From Streptomyces sp. 1-11 (GTDB taxonomy: Bacteria; Actinomycetota; Actinomycetes; Streptomycetales; Streptomycetaceae): a stretch of DNA of 64,000 nt. The notes under the pieces are model-generated. The model made no database searches. It saw nothing but the letters and a program-made list of their open reading frames with translations, and had not been told where the DNA came from. The stretch covers positions 806,001 through 870,000 of the forward strand of contig NZ_BJTV01000001.1 in NCBI RefSeq assembly GCF_007176755.1. The letters run 5' to 3'. The position numbers and the translations under genes were made by a program. Shown in pieces: positions 56,911-64,000 of this stretch (position 1 is its first letter; every line of letters begins with the position of its first letter).

Positions 56911-57402
56911 ATGGAAGCGCACCAGCTCGCTCTTTCCCTACCCGCGACGCCCGCCGCAGCAAGCCAAGCTCGGCACCAGGCCGTGGACGCCATAGCGGGC
57001 TGGGGCTCGGGACTGGGCGCCGAGGTGGTGCACACAGCCGAACTGCTGGTCAGCGAGCTCGTCACCAACGCGGTCCAGTACGCCGGCACCGGATCCGTCT
57101 CGCTTGCGGTCTGTCTCGACGAGGCCGTCCTGCGGATCGAGGTATGCGACACGAGCCCGGTCCTGCCCCAGCCGGCTCTGCCCGACGCGGACAGCGAGGG
57201 CGGCCGGGGTCTGTTCCTCGTCGCCGCTCTCGCCGACCGGTACCACGCCGAACCGACGAAGAACGGCAAGTGTCCCACGGGAGTCGGTGCGGGCGGGACC
57301 TTGAGGGTCCCGCCCTTGTCGTGTGCCGGGAGACCCGGCGCTTCCGCGGAACGCGGCTTCGGCGTCGGCCGGGCGGCCGTGGGTGACCGTGACCGAGGGT
57401 GA
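56911..57402 (+). CDS. ATP-binding (anti-sigma factor-like) protein with anomalous C-terminus
   Basis: 163 residues, GHKL ATPase fold of RsbW type. N-box ELVTNAVQYA at 49-58 (N53), G-box GGRGLFLVAALADRY at 97-111. After NGKC at 118-121, family members normally stop within a few residues. Here reading continues about 42 residues through a hairpin terminator (57291-57315) to 57402 with no family likeness. A frameshift or lost stop near 57270 is the likely cause. Confidence 0.72.
   Translation: MEAHQLALSLPATPAAASQARHQAVDAIAGWGSGLGAEVVHTAELLVSELVTNAVQYAGTGSVSLAVCLDEAVLRIEVCDTSPVLPQPALPDADSEGGRGLFLVAALADRYHAEPTKNGKCPTGVGAGGTLRVPPLSCAGRPGASAERGFGVGRAAVGDRDRG
57291..57315 (+). terminator. Terminator inside the 3' end of the HATPase gene
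   Basis: GGGCGGGACC and GGTCCCGCCC form a perfect 10-bp stem with a TTGAG loop, followed by TTGTC. It lies within the extended reading frame, suggesting the ancestral stop codon was upstream of it. Confidence 0.65.
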
Positions 57403-57607
57403 CCTCCGCGTGCCGTCCGTGGGCCGGGAACGCTCCTCGGCCGTGGTTCGTCTACAGTCCGATGGACGGTCTACTTACCTGTAGTCACTCGGTCCCGGCC
57501 CTTGCCCGCGGCACGGCGGCAGTCGGAACCCCGGTACGGCGGCTCGCCACCGGGCGCCCGGGGCGCTTCGCCGCCGGCCTCGTGCACTCCTGAGAGGCGG
57601 CGGATTC
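57403..57607. other. Promoter region of the two-component system
   Basis: 205 bp with no gene; it contains the degenerate copy of the palindromic operator (57448-57487). Confidence 0.5.
57448..57487. promoter_or_regulatory. Degenerate copy of the DedA-promoter palindrome upstream of the response regulator
   Basis: Two GTCTAC half-sites at 57450 and 57469 (19 bp apart) with GGAC and GTAG partners. The first 11 bases TCGTCTACAGT are identical to the operator at 60764, and the total spacing matches. Lies 121 bp before the RR start, suggesting autoregulation. Confidence 0.65.
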
Positions 57608-58270
57608 ATGCGCCCCAAGATCCTGGTGGTCGAGGACGACCACGCCCTGCGGGACGTGCTGCGCCGCGGGCTGCGGGACGAGGACTTCGAACCGGTCCCG
57701 GCGGCCGACGGCGCCACCGCGCTGCGGCTGGCCACGGCCGACATCTCGGCGGCCGTGCTGGACGTCGGGCTGCCCGACTCGGACGGGCGGGACGTGTGCC
57801 AGGCCATGCGTGCCAACGGCTTCCTCGCCCCGATCGTCTTCCTCACCGCCCGGCACCAGCTCACCGACCGCCTGTCCGGGTTCTCCGCCGGCGGCGACGA
57901 CTACCTGCCCAAGCCCTTCCACCTCGCCGAACTCGCCGCCAGGCTGAGGGCCGTGCTCAGGCGGACGGCCGGCCCGCCGGTGGCCGGGGTCGGCGACCTG
58001 GTCCTGGACGCGGTGGACCACAGCATGACCGTGCACGGCGCCCGCGTCACGCTGTCCCCGACCGAGTTCCGGCTGCTGGCCACGCTCGTCGCCGCGGACG
58101 GGACCCTCGTACGCCGCCGCGACCTGGTGCGGGCGGGCTGGCCCGAGGGCGCGCAGGTCAGCGACAACACCCTGGACCAGTACCTGAGCCGGCTGCGCCG
58201 CAAACTGCGGGAGGCCGGCAGCGGCCTGACCCTCGACACGGCGCGCGGGATCGGCCACCGCCTGTCATGA
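57608..58270 (+). CDS. OmpR/PhoB-type response regulator
   Basis: 220 residues from ATG 57608. Receiver domain: acidic pocket DD at 10-11, phosphoacceptor D52 (LDVGLPDSDG), T80 and K102. C-terminal winged helix with PTEFRLLATLVAADGTLVRR and NTLDQYLSRLRRKLREAGSG. Its stop overlaps the histidine kinase start (ATGA). Probably binds the GTCTAC palindromes upstream of itself and of the DedA gene. Confidence 0.94.
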   Translation: MRPKILVVEDDHALRDVLRRGLRDEDFEPVPAADGATALRLATADISAAVLDVGLPDSDGRDVCQAMRANGFLAPIVFLTARHQLTDRLSGFSAGGDDYLPKPFHLAELAARLRAVLRRTAGPPVAGVGDLVLDAVDHSMTVHGARVTLSPTEFRLLATLVAADGTLVRRRDLVRAGWPEGAQVSDNTLDQYLSRLRRKLREAGSGLTLDTARGIGHRLS

Positions 58271-59652
58271 ACCGGGTCCCGCGCGCCCTGCGGCGCCTCG
58301 CCCCGCGCACCCTGCGCGGCCGTCTCTCCCTGGTGGCGCTGACCACGGCGGCCCTGCTGATGACGATCCTGACCGTGGTGTTCAACGCCGTGATGGACCG
58401 GCACCTGCAGCACCAGGCGGACGACGAACTGCGCAACCGGGCGGCGGCGGTGGCCACGACCGTCGACACCTCCGGAGCCCGGGTGCGGATCCTGGAGACC
58501 GTCAACGACCGCCTGCTCGACGCGAACGTGTGGATCTACGCGGGGACGCGTCTGCTCGAGCAGCCGCCGTCCGCCGCGGCCGGCGGCCCGCCGGCGCTGG
58601 CCGCCGACCGGCTGGCCGCGCGGCGCGGTCAGGCCTGCACGACCGTGGGGGCCCACGGCCGCGGGCCCGTCCGGCTGTGCGCCGAGCCCGTCCACGGCCG
58701 CCGCGCCACCGCCACCGTCGTCACCGCCCTGGACCTGACTCCCTACCGCAGTTCGGCCGGCACCCTGCTGCTGGGGTCGGTGGTCCTGGACGTCGTGATG
58801 CTCGGCTTCACCTACGTGCTCACCCGGCTGTCGGTGGGCCGGGCACTGCGCCCGGTGCGGACGATGACCGACCAGGCCACGCAGTGGAGCGCCGTGGGCT
58901 CCGACGAGCGCTTCGGCACCGAGGACCACCCGGCCGAGCTCGCCCGTCTGGGCGCCTCCCTGGACGCGCTCCTCGACCGCATACGCACGGTGCTGCGCCA
59001 CGAGCGGCAGCTGACCGGGGAGCTGTCCCACGAACTGCGCACGCCGCTCACCCGGATCATCATGGAACTCGACTGGTGGCGGGCCCGGCCCCGCACGGCC
59101 GCCGAGACCGGCGCAGCCCAGCAGGTGATCGCCGAGGCCGCCCGGTCCATGCGCACCATCTGCGACACGCTCCTGAACGACGCCCGCGAGAACGCGCTGC
59201 CCCCCGCGGCGGTCCCCGGGACGACCGACGTCGTGCCCGTCCTCGACCGCCTGCTCCAGCGCCTCGACACGCCGGCCCGGGTGCGGACGGCGGTGGAGGC
59301 GGACGCGGCCGTACTGGAGGCGGGGGTCGCCCCCGCTCTCCTCGAACGCATCCTCAGCCCACTGCTCGCCAACGCCGCCCGCTACGCCCGCTCGCACGTG
59401 ACCGTGTCCGCGCGGCGGCTCCCCGGCGGTGTGCGCATCGACGTCGTCGACGACGGCCCCGGTGTGCCGGAGACGTTCGCGGGCGAGCTGTTCCAGCCCG
59501 GCCGGCGCGCCGATCCGGGCGACGGTCACGACGGCGCGGGCCTGGGACTGCCGCTCGCGCGGCGCCTGGCCCGTGCCGTCGGCGGTGAGGTGTCCCACGA
59601 CCCCGGGCACGGGCCCGGGGCCAGGTTCACCGTCAGCCTGCCCGCCGGGTGA
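58267..59652 (+). CDS. Sensor histidine kinase
   Basis: 461 residues. Helices near 22-42 and 165-185 flank an extracellular domain of about 120 residues with two cysteines (QACTTVG, RLCAEPV). HAMP-like linker, then H255 in GELSHELRTPLTRI, N369 (LLANAARYA), DDGPGV at 395-400 and GAGLGL at 423-428. Partner of the upstream response regulator. Its last 20 bases overlap the convergent DUF347 gene. Confidence 0.94.
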   Translation: MNRVPRALRRLAPRTLRGRLSLVALTTAALLMTILTVVFNAVMDRHLQHQADDELRNRAAAVATTVDTSGARVRILETVNDRLLDANVWIYAGTRLLEQPPSAAAGGPPALAADRLAARRGQACTTVGAHGRGPVRLCAEPVHGRRATATVVTALDLTPYRSSAGTLLLGSVVLDVVMLGFTYVLTRLSVGRALRPVRTMTDQATQWSAVGSDERFGTEDHPAELARLGASLDALLDRIRTVLRHERQLTGELSHELRTPLTRIIMELDWWRARPRTAAETGAAQQVIAEAARSMRTICDTLLNDARENALPPAAVPGTTDVVPVLDRLLQRLDTPARVRTAVEADAAVLEAGVAPALLERILSPLLANAARYARSHVTVSARRLPGGVRIDVVDDGPGVPETFAGELFQPGRRADPGDGHDGAGLGLPLARRLARAVGGEVSHDPGHGPGARFTVSLPAG

Positions 59653-60535
59653 CCGGGCCGGGCTCCTCCCCCGCCGGCCGGGCGGCGGACCGGCGCTCCC
59701 GTACCTGGGCGTACCCCATCAGCGCGAACAGGACGGCGAGGAGCACGGCGGACGAGCCCGCGGTGCCCAGGTCCAGGCCGCCCTTGGCGACGGGTTTGGT
59801 GAGGAAGTCGCCCGCGGTGGCGCCCAGCGGGCGGGTGAGGACGAAGGCGAACCAGAACAGCAGGACGTTCGGCACCGCGGGCACCTTCATCAGCGCGAGG
59901 AGCACGCCGAGCAGCCCGGTCACCAGCAGCGCGCCGCCGGCGTAGCCGAGGCCGGAGCTGTCGGAGAGGAAGTCGCCCATGGAGGTGCCGAGGGTGTTCG
60001 ACACGAGGATCGCCGACCAGAACAGGGCCTCGCCCCGGAAGGAGACGATGTCCCGGATCTGGAACGTCATCCCGCTCAGCTTCCAGACGGTGAAGATCAC
60101 CAGCAGGATCGAGACGAGGATGGCCGCCCCGGTGGGGTAGCCCAGGCCGAGCCCCTGCGGGCCCCAGCCCAGCCTGGTCGCGCCGGCCGAGAGGTACTTG
60201 GCGCTGGCGTCGCGGTTCATGAAGTCGGACATCGTGGTGCCGGCCATGCTGGTCGACAGGATCACGGTCCAGTAGAAGAACGGGTTGTAGCGGCTGGAAC
60301 GCAACTGGACCACCAGCGTCACCACGAAGACCAGGAACAGCGCGATCGTCGTGAGGAAGTAGCCCAGCTTCAGGGTCTGTGCGAAGAGGTCACCCGCCGT
60401 CTCGCCCAGGGTCGTCGCGGCGATCTTCATGATCCAGAACGCCAGCGTGACCTCGGGCAGCTTCTTCATCACCGACTTGGTCGTGTTCGACGCGCTCGCC
60501 ACGTCGAGGTCGGTGAGGACCTCCGAGTTCTCCAA
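59633..60535 (-). CDS. Membrane protein with four DUF347-type repeats (COG4705-like)
   Basis: 300 residues from TTG 60535, with AGGAG 7 bases upstream. Eight or more helices with four internal repeats of the pattern FW...G-T-x-x-D: TLGETAGD (42-49), MAGTTMSD (97-104), TLGTSMGD (181-188) and PLGATAGD (236-243), each preceded by an FW or FYW helix start. It looks like a fourfold transporter-like pore with acidic residues. Function unknown. The 41-bp operator is about 230 bp upstream, so it may be co-regulated. Confidence 0.8.
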   Translation of the reverse strand: MENSEVLTDLDVASASNTTKSVMKKLPEVTLAFWIMKIAATTLGETAGDLFAQTLKLGYFLTTIALFLVFVVTLVVQLRSSRYNPFFYWTVILSTSMAGTTMSDFMNRDASAKYLSAGATRLGWGPQGLGLGYPTGAAILVSILLVIFTVWKLSGMTFQIRDIVSFRGEALFWSAILVSNTLGTSMGDFLSDSSGLGYAGGALLVTGLLGVLLALMKVPAVPNVLLFWFAFVLTRPLGATAGDFLTKPVAKGGLDLGTAGSSAVLLAVLFALMGYAQVRERRSAARPAGEEPGPVTRRAG

Positions 60536-60561
60536 TGCGGCTCTCCTGTCCGGTCGAAACG

Positions 60562-60601
60562 ACAGGGCGCTCGCCCCCGGGAAGTGGGACGAGCGCCCTG
60601 T
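60562..60601 (-). promoter_or_regulatory. Hairpin in the leader of the DUF347 gene
   Basis: ACAGGGCGCTCG and CGAGCGCCCTGT form a perfect 12-bp stem with a 16-nt loop, 27-66 nt before the TTG start. It does not end in a T-run, so more likely an RNA control element than a terminator. Confidence 0.45.
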
Positions 60602-60763
60602 GAGATCCAGCCGGCCGCCGGCGGCGGCCGTGATCCCGACCGTGGCACGAAAAGCCTGAACGCATCCTGAACGCGCGCGGCACGGCGGTTCGGCCCCCGC
60701 GCCGGGCGGCCGGGCCCGGCCCGGTGGCGTCCTGCTGATACGGGAACCGTCCGCCCGCGACGA

Positions 60764-60804
60764 TCGTCTACAGTACCGTAGACAGTCTACGGTACTGTAG
60801 ACGA
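60764..60804. promoter_or_regulatory. 41-bp perfect palindromic operator of the DedA-PAP2 operon
   Basis: Perfect 20-bp arms around one central A. Each half contains GTCTAC and GTAGAC, so it reads as two tandem copies of GTCTACrGTACyGTAGAC with a 19-bp period. Located 31 bp before the DedA ATG. The longest perfect palindrome I see in the window; probable binding site of the response regulator at 57608. Confidence 0.85.
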
Positions 60805-60834
60805 CTGGCGTGTCAGCGCGCCCGGAGAGGACTC

Positions 60835-61509
60835 ATGCCGATGACCACATCCGTGGCCCTGTCGACGCAGCTGGCGGTGAATCCGCTGGACGCGCAGTCG
60901 CTGCTTGCCGCCTTCGGCGTGCTGGGCGTCGGCGTCGTGATGTTCGCCGAGACGGGCCTGCTCGTCGGGTTCTTCCTGCCGGGCGACTCCCTGCTCTTCA
61001 CCGCCGGTCTGCTGTGCACCGGCTCGGGGCGGCACGGCGTGCACCTGTCGCTGGGACCGCTGCTGGCGGCCGCGGCGTTCGGCGCGCTGGCCGGCGCCCA
61101 GTGCGGCTACCTGATCGGGCGCCGGGCGGGCGGTGCGCTGCTGGCGCGCAGCCGCTCGGCGCGGCTGCGCGAAGGCGCGGAGCGGGCCGAGGAACTGCTC
61201 GGGCGCTACGGGCACGCCAAGGCGATCTTCCTGGCCAGGTTCGTGCCGGTGGTGCGGACCGTGCTCAATCCGCTGGCGGGGGCCCTGGAGGTGCCCGCCC
61301 GGACGTTCGCGGTGTGGCAGGTGGCCGGCGGCCTGGTGTGGAGCCTCGGCCTGACCCTGGCCGGCTACGCGCTCGGTTCCTCGATCCCGAACGTGGACCG
61401 CTATCTGCTCCCGCTGGTCGCGCTGATCGTCGTGGTGTCGCTGATTCCGCTCGCCTCGGAGTTGTACCGCGGCCGCAGGCGGGCGCGGGAGAAGGAGGTT
61501 CGCGGATGA
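60835..61509 (+). CDS. DedA family membrane protein
   Basis: 224 residues from ATG 60835 (GGAGAGG before it). E39 and D51 (FFLPGDSLLF) and R135/R141 (ARFVPVVRTVLNP) correspond to the four residues reported essential in E. coli DedA proteins. Recent work assigns some DedA proteins to undecaprenyl-phosphate flipping. First gene of an operon with two PAP2 phosphatases; ATGA overlap with the next gene. Confidence 0.92.
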   Translation: MPMTTSVALSTQLAVNPLDAQSLLAAFGVLGVGVVMFAETGLLVGFFLPGDSLLFTAGLLCTGSGRHGVHLSLGPLLAAAAFGALAGAQCGYLIGRRAGGALLARSRSARLREGAERAEELLGRYGHAKAIFLARFVPVVRTVLNPLAGALEVPARTFAVWQVAGGLVWSLGLTLAGYALGSSIPNVDRYLLPLVALIVVVSLIPLASELYRGRRRAREKEVRG

Positions 61510-62114
61510 TCCTGGCATTCGACGGGGCGTCGATCGACGGCTCCGCCTATCGGGACGTGACGGATCTCGCCCAGCACGCGCCGGGCTGGCTGGACACCGC
61601 GGTGACGGTGTGGTCGGACTACGGGCTCGCGGTGTTCGCCCTGCTCATGCTCCTCGGCTGGTGGCGGGCCCGGCGGACCGGGGCGGCCACTGCGGTGACC
61701 GCGCTGGCCGTTCCGGTGATCGTGGTCCTGGCGTACGGCGTCAACGCCGCGCTGAAGCTGGCCGTGCACGAGGACCGCCCGTGCCAGAGCCTGCCGGTGA
61801 GAACCCTGGAGGCGTGTCCGGCGCCCGGTGACTGGTCGTTCCCCAGCAACCACGCGGCGATCGCGGCGGCCGCCGCGGTGGCGCTGCTGTTCGTCTCCCG
61901 GCGGCTGGGCGCCGTCGCCTGCGTGGCGGCGGCCGCCATGGCGGCCTCCCGGGTCTGGATCGGCGTGCACTACCCGCACGACGTGGTCACCGGGCTGGTG
62001 GTCGGCGGACTCGTGGCGCTCGCCGCGATGCTCCTGCTCCGGCGCCGGTCCGGAGAACTGGCCCGCCGGATGACCTCGGCGGCGCCGCTCCGTCCCCTGC
62101 TGTCGGCCCCGTGA
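61506..62114 (+). CDS. PAP2 family phosphatase (BcrC-like)
   Basis: 202 residues. All three PAP2 motifs are present: KLAVHEDRP (K84-R91-P92), PSNH (113-116) and SRVWIGVHYPHD (S148, R149, H155, D159). About five helices. BcrC-type enzymes of this fold convert undecaprenyl diphosphate to monophosphate at the outer membrane face. Position between DedA and a second PAP2 gene, all overlapping, supports a lipid-carrier role. Confidence 0.9.
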   Translation: MILAFDGASIDGSAYRDVTDLAQHAPGWLDTAVTVWSDYGLAVFALLMLLGWWRARRTGAATAVTALAVPVIVVLAYGVNAALKLAVHEDRPCQSLPVRTLEACPAPGDWSFPSNHAAIAAAAAVALLFVSRRLGAVACVAAAAMAASRVWIGVHYPHDVVTGLVVGGLVALAAMLLLRRRSGELARRMTSAAPLRPLLSAP

Positions 62115-62797
62115 ACCGCGAGGACACCGCCGAACTGGCTGGCAGCGCCGGCCTCGGCGCGTGGGTGGCGTTCGCCGTGCTGGCCATGGTCATCTTCGGC
62201 CGTGGCGGTTCACCGCTGTGGCTGGACGACGGCTTCCTCGCCTGGGCGACCGCCCACCGCCCCGAGGCGGCCGTGAGCCTGGCACGGGGCGTGACCGCCA
62301 CCGGCACCGGCGTCGTCCCCTACGTCCTGGTGGCCGTGGCCGGCGTCGTGGCCGGACGCACCGCGCGGCAGCGGCTGCTCGCGGCCGCCCTCTGCCTCGC
62401 CTGTCTCGGACTGGGACAGGCGCTGCGGTACGGCGTGATGGAGCTGGCCCACCGGCCGCGCCCGCCGCACCTGGACTGGGCGACGCACGCGAGCGGCTGG
62501 GCGTTCCCCTCCGGGCACACCACCACCGCCGCCCTGACCGCCGGGACGCTGGTCGTCGCGCTGACCCTGCGCGCCCCGCGCGGCGGTACGGCGCTGCGGA
62601 TCGCCGTCGCCTGCTGGGGCCTGCTGGTCGGGCTGTCCCGCTGCTACCTCGGCGTGCACTGGCTCAGCGACGTCCTGGGCGGCTGGCTGTTCGCCGCCGG
62701 CTGGCTGGGAGCGTGCGGGTGCGCGGCCGTCCGCCTGCTGCCGGCGTCCGCCCTCGCACCCCGGGCCAGCGCTCCGGACGCCGGGCGGCGGGCGTAG
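62111..62797 (+). CDS. Second PAP2 family phosphatase
   Basis: 228 residues from GTG 62111, overlapping the previous gene. AHRPRPP, PSGHTTTA (133-136) and SRCYLGVHWLSD (S176, R177, H183, D187) are the PAP2 motifs. The lysine of motif 1 is not where the KX6RP pattern expects it; R106 may replace it. Classical PSGH sequence, unlike the PSNH of its neighbour, so the two may differ in substrate. Confidence 0.9.
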   Translation: MNREDTAELAGSAGLGAWVAFAVLAMVIFGRGGSPLWLDDGFLAWATAHRPEAAVSLARGVTATGTGVVPYVLVAVAGVVAGRTARQRLLAAALCLACLGLGQALRYGVMELAHRPRPPHLDWATHASGWAFPSGHTTTAALTAGTLVVALTLRAPRGGTALRIAVACWGLLVGLSRCYLGVHWLSDVLGGWLFAAGWLGACGCAAVRLLPASALAPRASAPDAGRRA

Positions 62798-62799
62798 TA

Positions 62800-62842
62800 C
62801 CCCGGTACCACCCGCCCCGCGGGCTTGGGCCCCCGGTACCAC
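62800..62842. promoter_or_regulatory. Direct repeats CCCCGGTACCAC before the ABC transporter
   Basis: CCCCGGTACCAC at 62800-62811 and 62831-62842, 31 bp apart (about three helical turns), each with a GGTACC palindrome. A TAGCGT -10-like hexamer lies at 62864-62869. It may be an operator of the ABC genes, different from the GTCTAC sites. Confidence 0.55.
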
Positions 62843-62923
62843 GGAAAACGGACATCCCGGACCTAGCGTGGCCAGGGAGGCGTCGGGCGTTCCGTGCGCC
62901 GCACCCCGAAAGAGGGAACGCGA

Positions 62924-63862
62924 ATGATCGAGGCACAACGGCTCACCAAGAGGTACGGGGAGAAGACGGCCGTCGACGGTCTGGAGTTCACCGTGCGGCC
63001 GGGCACCGTGACCGGCTTCCTGGGGCCCAACGGCGCGGGCAAGTCCACGACGATGCGGATGATCGTCGGTCTCGACGCGCCGACGAGCGGCTCCGTCGCG
63101 GTGAACGGGCAGCGCTACGCCCGCCACCGGGCGCCGCTGCAGGAGGTCGGCGCGCTGCTGGAGGCGAAGTCGGTCCACCCGGGCCGCTCGGCCCGCAACC
63201 ACCTCAGGGCGCTCGCGCTCACCCACGGCATCCCGCGCCGCCGGGTCGACGAGGTCGTCGAACTGGCCGGTCTCGGCAGCGTCGCGGACAAGCGGGCCGG
63301 CTCCTTCTCCCTCGGCATGGGACAGCGTCTGGGCATCGCCGCCGCGCTGCTGGGCGACCCGCTGACGGTGATGCTGGACGAGCCCGTCAACGGCCTGGAC
63401 CCCGAGGGCGTGCTCTGGATCCGCAACCTGCTCACCTCCCTGGCGGCGGAAGGGCGCACGGTCTTCGTCTCCTCGCACCTGATGAGCGAGGTGGCGCTGG
63501 TGGCGGACCACCTGATCGTCGTGGGGCGCGGCCGGCTGCTGGCCGACACGACGGTGCGGGACCTGGTCCGCGAGGCGGGCGGCGACAGCGTGAAGGTCGC
63601 GACGTCCGACCCCGCGCGGCTGCGGGACGCGCTGGCCGGGCCGGGCGTGGAGATCACCGGCCGCATCGGCTCCGAGGAACTGCAGGTGACCGGGCTGTCC
63701 GCACGCCAGATCGGGCTGACGGCCGCCGAGCACGGCATCGCGCTGTTCGAGCTGACCGGGAAGACGGTGTCACTGGAGGAGGCGTTCATGGAGCTGACCA
63801 GGGACGCCGTGGAGTACCACGGCTCCACCGGCGGCGCCGGGACCTCCGGGAGCGCGGCATGA
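62924..63862 (+). CDS. ABC transporter ATP-binding protein, BcrA-like
   Basis: 312 residues from ATG 62924 (AGAGGGAA before it). Walker A GPNGAGKST at 34-42, signature region FSLGMGQRLGIA at 128-139 and Walker B LTVMLDEPVNGLDP. The first half is close to BcrA/DrrA-type exporters (bacitracin, anthracycline). It has its own promoter region. ATGA overlap with the permease gene. Confidence 0.92.
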   Translation: MIEAQRLTKRYGEKTAVDGLEFTVRPGTVTGFLGPNGAGKSTTMRMIVGLDAPTSGSVAVNGQRYARHRAPLQEVGALLEAKSVHPGRSARNHLRALALTHGIPRRRVDEVVELAGLGSVADKRAGSFSLGMGQRLGIAAALLGDPLTVMLDEPVNGLDPEGVLWIRNLLTSLAAEGRTVFVSSHLMSEVALVADHLIVVGRGRLLADTTVRDLVREAGGDSVKVATSDPARLRDALAGPGVEITGRIGSEELQVTGLSARQIGLTAAEHGIALFELTGKTVSLEEAFMELTRDAVEYHGSTGGAGTSGSAA

Positions 63863-64000
63863 GCACCGTCACGGCGCACCCCGGGACCCCCGGCACCCCC
63901 GAGACCCCCGGCACGGCCCCGGCCGCCCGGACCCGGCCCGTCTACCGGGTGACCGGCCGGCGCGTGCTGTCCGCCGAGTGGGCGAAGCTGTGGTCCCTGC
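63859..64000 (+). CDS. ABC transporter permease (partial, start only)
   Basis: 47 codons visible from ATG 63859. A Pro/Thr-rich cytoplasmic start leads to VTGRRVLSAEWAKLWSL, the typical segment before the first helix of ABC2-type permeases. The rest is beyond the right edge. Partner of the BcrA-like ATPase; start overlaps its stop. Confidence 0.82.
   Translation, partial: MSTVTAHPGTPGTPETPGTAPAARTRPVYRVTGRRVLSAEWAKLWSL

Overview
The window is very GC-rich, with strong third-position G/C bias, GTG/TTG starts, ATGA/GTGA stop-start overlaps, SARP regulators and PASTA and Ser/Thr kinase proteins. This points to a Streptomyces chromosome core region. From memory, the order resembles S. coelicolor around SCO4468-SCO4575, but this was not checked by alignment.

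Layout. (1) 1-12793, minus: the nuo operon for 14-subunit complex I, from nuoA to a truncated nuoL; nuoM and nuoN would lie beyond the left edge. A near-consensus Rex operator lies about 110-125 bp upstream of nuoA. (2) 13514-17775: an NlpC/P60 wall hydrolase, a geranylgeranyl reductase (MenJ-like), a GNAT, a single-PASTA protein and menG. (3) 17953-23450, minus: a metal-site-less amidohydrolase remnant with mqnC, an orphan prepilin peptidase, a membrane Ser/Thr kinase and mqnA. (4) 23738-29924: a cold-shock gene with a long leader, a small secreted peptide, two adjacent SARP regulators and an ATP-grasp relative that has lost its ATP-binding middle. (5) 30189-35487: FadD-type ligase divergent from a high-molecular-weight FabG/MaoC pair, with a TetR gene convergent to the pair. 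(6) 35546-42166: small membrane protein, GNAT, UdgX, then the menaquinone block mqnE, Lrp regulator, ubiX, mqnP, ubiD. (7) 42517-45722: a kinase-ricin lectin fusion divergent from a TetR gene with three phased operators, and an SRPBCC protein. (8) 45748-53487, minus: cytochrome c maturation operon (resA-ccdA-resB-ccsB), a lipoprotein deacetylase, a histidine phosphatase and hemL. (9) 54487-57402: an island-like patch with an integrase remnant, a flavoprotein, an XRE regulator and an ATPase with an altered C-terminus. (10) 57608-64000: a two-component system, a DUF347-like four-repeat membrane protein, DedA, two PAP2 phosphatases and a BcrA-like ABC transporter.

Functionally the window is dominated by respiration. 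It holds complex I, most futalosine-route menaquinone enzymes (mqnA, mqnC, mqnE, prenyltransferase, decarboxylase, flavin prenyltransferase, methyltransferase, side-chain reductase), cytochrome c assembly and haem synthesis. mqnB and mqnD are not in the window.

The most interesting unit is region 10. A 41-bp perfect palindrome, built of two 18-bp imperfect palindromes one base apart, sits before the DedA gene. A degenerate copy with the same 19-bp period sits before the response regulator. DedA plus two lipid phosphatases plus a BcrA-type exporter looks like an envelope-lipid recycling and antibiotic-defence module controlled by its own two-component system.
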